Shown here one piece after another: positions 23,413 through 27,377 of a stretch of DNA of 27,377 nucleotides. Within the stretch, counting starts at the first letter, position 1; each line of letters opens with the position of its first letter. The stretch is from RYN-433 sp036558265. GTDB lineage: Bacteria > Planctomycetota > Phycisphaerae > Tepidisphaerales > Tepidisphaeraceae. The notes below the pieces were generated by a model. It was not told the origin of the DNA, ran no database searches, and worked only from the letters and a program-made list of their open reading frames with translations. The translations under genes and the position numbers were made by a program. The DNA lies in assembly GCA_036558265.1 (NCBI GenBank), contig DATBFY010000500.1, positions 1 to 27,377 on the forward strand, read 5' to 3'.

Positions 23413-24939
23413 ATGCACGTATCTCGGACGGCAGTCTGGTTCATGGGCCTGTTTTTGACCTGGCCCGCTCTCGCCGGGACGATCAGCGGCAACGCCCGAT
23501 TTCAGAAAATTGCGGGAAATCCCGGCGCGGGATACGCCGAGCTCTACGAGACCGATCTCTTCCTCTCGCCCCCCGATAACTCCCTCCTCGGCCCCTCGCG
23601 ACGCCTGGGCGCGCCGCCCGGCCAGCCCGCGCGGGGCGATGGCTATTACTCGATCGACAGCCTCCCGAGCGGCAACTACTCGATCCTGGTCGATCAGCCC
23701 GACTTCTTCGTCGTGCCCAAGGTCGTGCGCAACGTCGGCGTGGTGTCGAACCAGAGCCGCACGCTGAACATCGACCTGGACGTCGATTACTCGACCTATA
23801 TCACCGGCGACCAGCAGTGGACGCCCTGGCAGTGGGACTGGACCCAGACCTTTCACGCGACCGGAACGTCGGTGACGGGCTTGAGCTTCCGGCTCGCCGG
23901 CACCACCGACGGTAAGCCCGCCACCATCTCCTTCCGCGAGGACAACGGCGACCCCAACCCCGAGCACTGGCGGCTGGTCGCCACCCGCCAGAAGAACGGT
24001 GTCGGATCGAACACCGACAATTGGCTGCGCTTTCGCTCGGGCGAGATCCCGCTCACCCCCGGGAAGAACTACGCCGTCCAGGTCCACGTGGACGGCGGCT
24101 TCGCCCCTTACAAGCGGAACAAGGATTCGATCAGCTACGCGCAGGGCCGCGGCTACGACGAGAACGGCAATCCGACCAACTACGACCTGAACTACACCGT
24201 CTTCGTCGATAAGCCGACCACGGGGACCCTCGTCACCATCAACAAGCGCGACAACGACCCCAAGCTGGGCACGCTCGACCCCAACGGCTTCGCCACCCGC
24301 TGGGGACAGACCTTCAAGGCCCAGGGCACCTCCCTGGCGGCCGCCGACGTCTTCGCCGCCGGCGGATCGACCTGGGACCTGCCCTTCACCTGGACGGTGC
24401 GTGCGGGCGGACCCGCCGGCCAACTGATCGGCCCCACCAAGCACACCGCCGCCGCCTATTTCACGCCCCAGGTCGGCCTGCACGGCGTGAGCTACAACCC
24501 GGGCGAGGTGCCGCTGACCCCCGGCCAGACCTACTACATCGAGTTCAGCAACGCGTCGGGCTTCAACCCCTACCTGATGCCGGCCGCCGACGCCTACCCC
24601 GGCGGCCTCGCCTACCAGGCCGGCACGGCGCGCTCGGCGAACGACCTGGCGATGATGCTCATGGAGTATCCCGGCGTTCCCGAGCCGGGCGGGATGTTGG
24701 GAATGAGCTTGCTGTTGATCTCAATCGGGCGCCGCCGCCGCGCACGGCGTGATCGTCTCGGACATTGGCCTGAGCGGCGTGCTGATCCCCGACGGCCAGG
24801 CGGAGCGGCAGATCTTCATCCAGTGCGCCCCCTGGGTGGCGGCGCAGATGCGGCCCTGCCACGCGCGGGCGTTGTCGGGCGGCGAGAACCCGACCTCGCC
24901 GCCGGTGATGCTGCGCGTCGTCGGACCGTAACGAGTTGA
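23413..24939 (+). CDS. PEP-CTERM sorted secreted protein with aberrant 3' end
   Basis: The protein starts with a signal peptide (MHVSRTAVWFMGLFLTW, cleavage near PALAG) and ends its normal part with a PEP-CTERM sorting signal at residues ~422-446: VPEP, a hydrophobic helix (MLGMSLLLISI) and the basic cluster GRRRR. Such proteins are exported and processed by an exosortase. The body (~30-420) has an SDR-like opening (GYYSIDSLPSGNYSILVD resembles a carboxypeptidase-regulatory beta fold) and two similar beta-rich blocks, each with an LTPG(K/Q) turn (IPLTPGKNYAVQV and VPLTPGQTYYIEF). Normally the frame should stop soon after GRRRR; here it runs ~60 residues further in poor codon usage. An upstream ATG at 23332 overlaps the previous stop, but the signal peptide supports 23413. 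Confidence 0.75.
   Translation: MHVSRTAVWFMGLFLTWPALAGTISGNARFQKIAGNPGAGYAELYETDLFLSPPDNSLLGPSRRLGAPPGQPARGDGYYSIDSLPSGNYSILVDQPDFFVVPKVVRNVGVVSNQSRTLNIDLDVDYSTYITGDQQWTPWQWDWTQTFHATGTSVTGLSFRLAGTTDGKPATISFREDNGDPNPEHWRLVATRQKNGVGSNTDNWLRFRSGEIPLTPGKNYAVQVHVDGGFAPYKRNKDSISYAQGRGYDENGNPTNYDLNYTVFVDKPTTGTLVTINKRDNDPKLGTLDPNGFATRWGQTFKAQGTSLAAADVFAAGGSTWDLPFTWTVRAGGPAGQLIGPTKHTAAAYFTPQVGLHGVSYNPGEVPLTPGQTYYIEFSNASGFNPYLMPAADAYPGGLAYQAGTARSANDLAMMLMEYPGVPEPGGMLGMSLLLISIGRRRRARRDRLGHWPERRADPRRPGGAADLHPVRPLGGGADAALPRAGVVGRREPDLAAGDAARRRTVTS
24719..24931 (+). pseudogene. 3' fragment of an unidentified gene, out of frame with the PEP-CTERM tail
   Basis: In the frame beginning after a TGA at 24716, codons from about 24740 have the high third-position GC of genuine coding sequence and read GVIVSDIGLSGVLIPDGQ, continuing to SPPVMLRVVGP and a TAA at 24929-24931. 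There is no ribosome binding site, and the first possible start is GTG at 24749. The overlapping PEP-CTERM frame has poor codon usage here. I read it as the 3' end of another gene joined to the PEP-CTERM gene by recombination near the GCC-rich stretch 24728-24742. I do not recognise the family. Confidence 0.5.
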
Positions 24940-24987
24940 CCGGATGTGCGGGTGCCACGCGTCCATTGTGCGAAGTGAGCTGTCACC

Positions 24988-25239
24988 ATGAAGCCGCAGG
25001 CAATTGCCGTTAAGATTCTTGGACTTTCTGCTGCAATGTGTTTTCTGGCGATCCCGATCTCATTTGCAGCCGTAGATGGTTTTTATCCAGGGGCACGCGA
25101 CCGTTTTCTGCACTTCATAATGAATAGCCGGATGCCGCAAGCGCTTTTTATCGCCGGCACCGGCTGCTGGCTCGCCCGCATTTGGGTAGATCGCATATAC
25201 CGCCGGATTATCGATCGAGACTCGGATCACCCGGACTAA
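24988..25239 (+). CDS. Small hypothetical membrane protein
   Basis: The 83-residue product has one clear hydrophobic segment near the N-terminus (ILGLSAAMCFLAIPISFAAV, ~residues 10-29), which could be a signal peptide or a membrane anchor, and a weaker one around ALFIAGTGCWLARIWV (~52-67), followed by a basic/acidic tail (RIYRRIIDRDSDHPD). It resembles no family I know. The ATG at 24988 has AAGTGAG about ten bases upstream. The base composition is visibly more AT-rich than the genes to the left, and codons such as GTT, CTT and TTT are common, which suggests recent acquisition together with the next two genes. Confidence 0.55.
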   Translation: MKPQAIAVKILGLSAAMCFLAIPISFAAVDGFYPGARDRFLHFIMNSRMPQALFIAGTGCWLARIWVDRIYRRIIDRDSDHPD

Positions 25240-25293
25240 TGGGTATCCCGTAACTGGTCGTCCTGACCGACTGAGGGGATTAAGATAGCGCGC

Positions 25294-25416
25294 GTGACTA
25301 ACTATCACGTCTTTCTCTGCATCGTTGGGCTTGCCTCGGTGTTCGCGTTGGCGGCATCGATCCGGCACTCGTTGCGCACGCGGAGCGCCGCGCGCTCTCA
25401 TGTTTACAGTAACTGA
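25294..25416 (+). CDS. Very small hydrophobic protein, coupled to the next gene
   Basis: GTG at 25294 opens a 40-residue frame: a hydrophobic stretch (YHVFLCIVGLASVFALAAS) followed by an Arg/Ser-rich tail ending SHVYSN. The shape is a single membrane helix with a positive cytoplasmic end. Its TGA is two bases before the ATG of the next gene, which suggests translational coupling and is the main argument that it is real. GAGGGGA lies upstream at a long distance. No homology is apparent, and chance cannot be excluded at this size. Confidence 0.4.
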   Translation: MTNYHVFLCIVGLASVFALAASIRHSLRTRSAARSHVYSN

Positions 25417-25418
25417 CC

Positions 25419-26050
25419 ATGACAGAACAACCTGACTCAGATTCGGACCTGGTCGCACGAGTGAAGGCAATGCTGAAAGCAGCCGGCATGCGATGTGTCG
25501 CTGAATCGGTATGGGTGGGCCTGGCTGTCTTTAGGGACAACGCATCCGTACCAGTTCTGGGACAGTTCCTCCGCTGCATCCTCGTCCATTCACGTTTTCT
25601 GAAGAAATATCTCAATATTCGCCACGTGGAATTGGTCGGAGCGGGCGACGCCCCGTCAAGAGAGTTTGTTGATCCGGTTCGAATTGTTGAGTGCGTCATC
25701 GACCTTGCTCGCAAGCACGGACACACCGAAGTGAACGAAATGCACTTTCTTGCAGCGGCCGTTCTCCTGCACGAGTCGGAAGCCGCGGTCGTTTTCCAGC
25801 CGCTCGTTGAAGAGGAACGAGATTCGTATCCGGATGGTCGGCCGTGGCAGCAGGAAATGGTTGAATGGTACCGCGTTCAACGGCCAGACTTGTTACCACG
25901 CGTGCAGGAGAACGTACATTCCACCCAATTTCGTATGTCGGTTGTGAAGCGAAGGATTCTGACCTACATCGAATCCGGATTCTACCCTTATGATGCAACT
26001 CAATGGAAGCGCTACACAGAGGTTCAAGACTCTGACCTGCCCCCATTCTC
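25419..26050 (+). pseudogene. Hypothetical protein truncated by IS3-family insertion
   Basis: The native part codes for about 210 residues before the IS boundary at 26051; the frame then runs into the IS and stops at 26120, adding ~22 foreign residues. The sequence is mostly helical and charged. The segment RIVECVIDLARKHGHTEVNEMHFLAAAVLLHESEAAVVF (~residues 89-127; quoted core EVNEMHFLAAAVLLHESE) loosely recalls a Clp N-domain-like repeat, but I do not consider this secure. Codon usage is less GC-rich than in the left part of the window. Joining the base before the IS to the base after it (27311) keeps the frame open and reaches a TAA at 27345-27347, so the original product may have had about 223 residues. 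Confidence 0.6.
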
Positions 26051-26071
26051 TGTACCACCTGCTATGAAAGT
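26051..26071. repeat. IS left terminal inverted repeat
   Basis: Matches the complement of 27290-27310 at 18 of 21 positions; a 13-base core (26055-26067 with 27294-27306) is perfect. It marks the boundary where the host gene is cut. Confidence 0.8.
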
Positions 26072-26940
26072 ACAGGGTGGTTGGTCTTCCGCGTGTGCTG
26101 CTGCCGCCCCCGTAGCGTAGCGGAGGGGGCGGCAGCAGCGCACGCCGCCGCGAACGCCGCCGGGGTTACGTAACCCAGGCCGCTGTGCGGGCGGCGGTGG
26201 TTGTACTCCAGTCTCCACTGGTCGGCCAGGTGCCTGGCCTCCGCCAGGCTCGTGAACAGCTCGGCGTTCAAAAGCTCGTCGCGCAGGCGGCTGTGGAAGC
26301 TCTCGGCGTAGCCGTTCTCCCACGGGCTGGCCGGGGCGATGTACAGCGTGTTCACCTCTGCCTTCTCCAGCCATCTTCGGATCGCTTTGGCGATGAACTC
26401 GGGCCCGTTGTCGCTGCGGATGTGCTGCGGCAGGCCGCGCACGTGGAACAGTTCGATCAGCACGTCGATCACCCGGCCGCTGGTCATGCCTCGGCCCACC
26501 TCCAGCGCCAGGCACTCGCGCGTGAACTCGTCCACGATCGACAGCCATTTGAGCGCACGCCCGTCCTCGGTGCGGTCGTGGATGAAGTCCCACGCCCACA
26601 CGTGATCCCTGCGGGTCGCACGGCTTCGTGTGATGCCGTTCTCGCTGCCGCCCAGACGCCGTCGTTTGTGCTGTTTTTGCCGCACTTTCAGGCCTTCTTT
26701 CTTCCAGAGCCGATACACCCGCTTGCGGTTCACGCGCCAGCCCTCGCCACGCAGGGTCGCCCAGACCATCCGGTAGCCCCAGCGCGGCTTCCGGCGCGCC
26801 AGTTCCAGCATCGCCGCGATCAGCTTCCCTTCGTCGTCGCGCGCCGCGGGTCGATAGCGCTGGCTGGAGCGGCTCTGACCGACCGCACGGCACGCCCGAC
26901 GCTGCGACACCAAGAGCGTCTGCTGCACCCGCGCCACCAC
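26062..26940 (-). CDS. IS3-family transposase OrfB (DDE integrase core)
   Basis: OrfB carries the catalytic rve integrase core. The DDE triad is visible: D in WAWDFIHD (~residue 118), D in IRSDNGPEFIA, and E in SPWENGYAESFHSRLRDELLN (quoted core ENGYAESFHSRLRDE), 35 residues after the second Asp as expected. An HTH-21 type segment (RRKPRWGYRMVWATLRGEG) precedes it. The annotated start is GTG at 26940, but the frame is open further upstream and is in the -1 register to OrfA, so the active transposase is probably the OrfAB fusion made by frameshifting. The stop at 26062-26064 lies in the left inverted repeat. The 3' coding end contains a strong hairpin (26097-26139). Confidence 0.93.
   Translation of the reverse strand: MVARVQQTLLVSQRRACRAVGQSRSSQRYRPAARDDEGKLIAAMLELARRKPRWGYRMVWATLRGEGWRVNRKRVYRLWKKEGLKVRQKQHKRRRLGGSENGITRSRATRRDHVWAWDFIHDRTEDGRALKWLSIVDEFTRECLALEVGRGMTSGRVIDVLIELFHVRGLPQHIRSDNGPEFIAKAIRRWLEKAEVNTLYIAPASPWENGYAESFHSRLRDELLNAELFTSLAEARHLADQWRLEYNHRRPHSGLGYVTPAAFAAACAAAAPSATLRGRQQHTRKTNHPVLS
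26097..26139. repeat. Strong hairpin near the 3' end of orfB
   Basis: A perfect 15-base stem (26097-26111 with 26125-26139) around a 13-base loop, 46 bases inside the IS left end. It encodes the Ala-rich end of OrfB. Such structures in IS ends can block transcription or translation entering from the flanking host gene; that role is inferred. Confidence 0.6.
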
Positions 26941-26960
26941 GCCGCGCCGACGCGAAGGGC

Positions 26961-27257
26961 TTACCCGTTTCCCAGGTGGTCGATCGCCTCCTTGAGGATC
27001 TGCTTGTCCAGCGTCAGGTCCGCCACCGCCCGCTTGAGCCGCCGGTTCTCCTCCTCCAGCTCCTTCAGCCGCTTCATCGCGTCGGCCTTCATCCCGCCGT
27101 ACTGGCTCTTCCAGCGGTGATACGTCACCTCGCTGACTTCCAGGTGCTGGCAGACCTGGGCGATCGACTTGCCGGCGGCCAGCATCGCCTCGGCCTCACG
27201 CAGCTTGGCGATGACCTGGTCGGCCGTGTGACGCTTGCGCTTGGTTGCTGAACTCAT
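26961..27257 (-). CDS. IS3-family transposase OrfA (HTH)
   Basis: The 98-residue protein has the HTH_Tnp_1 motif (SIAQVCQHLEVSEVTYHRWK) followed by a leucine-zipper-like coiled coil (MKRLKELEEENRRLKRAVAD), the DNA-binding and oligomerisation part of IS3-family transposases. The ATG at 27257 has AAGGAG upstream. Three codons before the stop is the slippery heptamer that leads into OrfB. OrfA alone often acts as an inhibitor of transposition in this family. Confidence 0.93.
   Translation of the reverse strand: MSSATKRKRHTADQVIAKLREAEAMLAAGKSIAQVCQHLEVSEVTYHRWKSQYGGMKADAMKRLKELEEENRRLKRAVADLTLDKQILKEAIDHLGNG
26967..26973 (-). promoter_or_regulatory. Programmed -1 ribosomal frameshift site (G GGA AAC)
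   Basis: On the minus strand the heptamer GGGAAAC lies in the OrfA frame exactly as X XXY YYZ (codons GGA and AAC), one codon before the final GGG and the TAA stop. A -1 slip continues GGG AAA CGG GTA into the open OrfB frame without interruption (G-K-R-V-S-P). This is the standard way IS3 elements make the OrfAB transposase. Confidence 0.8.
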
Positions 27258-27289
27258 CGAGAGTCTCCTTGGCCCGTCGGGCCGGGTTG

Positions 27290-27310
27290 ACTCTCATAGC
27301 AGGTGGATCA
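27290..27310. repeat. IS right terminal inverted repeat
   Basis: Partner of 26051-26071, ending in CA at 27309-27310. It lies upstream of orfA on the minus strand, so the orfA promoter is probably in or next to it. Confidence 0.8.
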
Positions 27311-27377
27311 GATTTCGGGGAGCAGGCCAACTCCAAAGAGACGCTAAATAAGCCCAACGAATAACGAAAGTAGCTGA
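27311..27377. other. Right flank of the IS
   Basis: These 67 bases are less GC-rich than most of the window. In the frame of the interrupted gene they read SISGSRPTPKRR then TAA (27345-27347), after which no gene is visible to the window edge. They may be the original 3' end of the interrupted gene. Confidence 0.35.

Larger units (their letters stand above)
26051..27310 (-). mobile_element. IS3-family insertion sequence (IS407-like), 1260 bp
   Basis: It has imperfect 21-base terminal inverted repeats (26051-26071 and 27290-27310, 18 matches) with TG...CA ends, two overlapping-phase genes orfA and orfB on the minus strand, and a -1 frameshift heptamer. OrfA and OrfB both match the IS3 family; the YGGM...RLKELEEEN segment in OrfA resembles the IS407 group. 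No direct target duplication is visible (left flank TCTC, right flank GATT), so flanking DNA may have changed after insertion. It appears structurally intact. Confidence 0.85.

Overview
The window looks like chromosomal DNA of a GC-rich Planctomycetota bacterium, most likely of the Phycisphaerae type. This is inferred from the gene content: flagellar genes, a PEP-CTERM secreted protein, a PIN-PhoH protein, a very large ABC-2 type permease with a coupled third protein, and many GTG starts. No rRNA or other marker in the window fixes the taxonomy.

Layout. (1) 1-3485: the end of a flagellar cap gene (fliD, expanded with five Flagellin-IN type repeats) followed by its chaperone relative fliS. (2) 3577-6512: a DHDPS-family aldolase/lyase and a Kef/YbaL-type cation:proton antiporter. 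(3) 6525-8712, minus strand: manA, a RidA-family protein and an ArgA-type acetyltransferase, with a paired heptanucleotide repeat array between the last two. (4) 8746-10932: PIN-PhoH ATPase and a family 2 glycosyltransferase. (5) 11026-14430: a small lipoprotein, a MetRS-type tRNA-binding domain protein, recN, a hotdog thioesterase and rpsU. (6) 14575-19532: a three-gene ABC system (ATPase, 718-residue permease, 599-residue membrane-anchored partner whose start overlaps the permease stop). (7) 19667-21414: rsfS, apparently with an ATC start behind a strong ribosome binding site, then convergent glyA, with a clean terminator hairpin between them. (8) 21530-24939: a large Cys/Met-metabolism PLP enzyme and a PEP-CTERM secreted protein whose 3' end runs into a piece of another gene. 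(9) 24940-27377: an AT-richer islet of small unknown genes, the last cut by an IS3-family element (26051-27310) that carries a textbook -1 frameshift heptamer.

Most of the window is ordinary housekeeping. The parts most worth a second look are the coupled ABC system with its uncharacterised third component, the non-AUG start of rsfS, the two kinds of heptanucleotide repeat (one inside recN), the nested inverted repeat after recN, and the recombined right end, where the PEP-CTERM gene, a gene fragment, foreign-looking small genes and the IS lie side by side. I found no CRISPR array, tRNA, rRNA or recognisable defence island, and nothing that is clearly a new multi-gene system beyond the ABC cluster.
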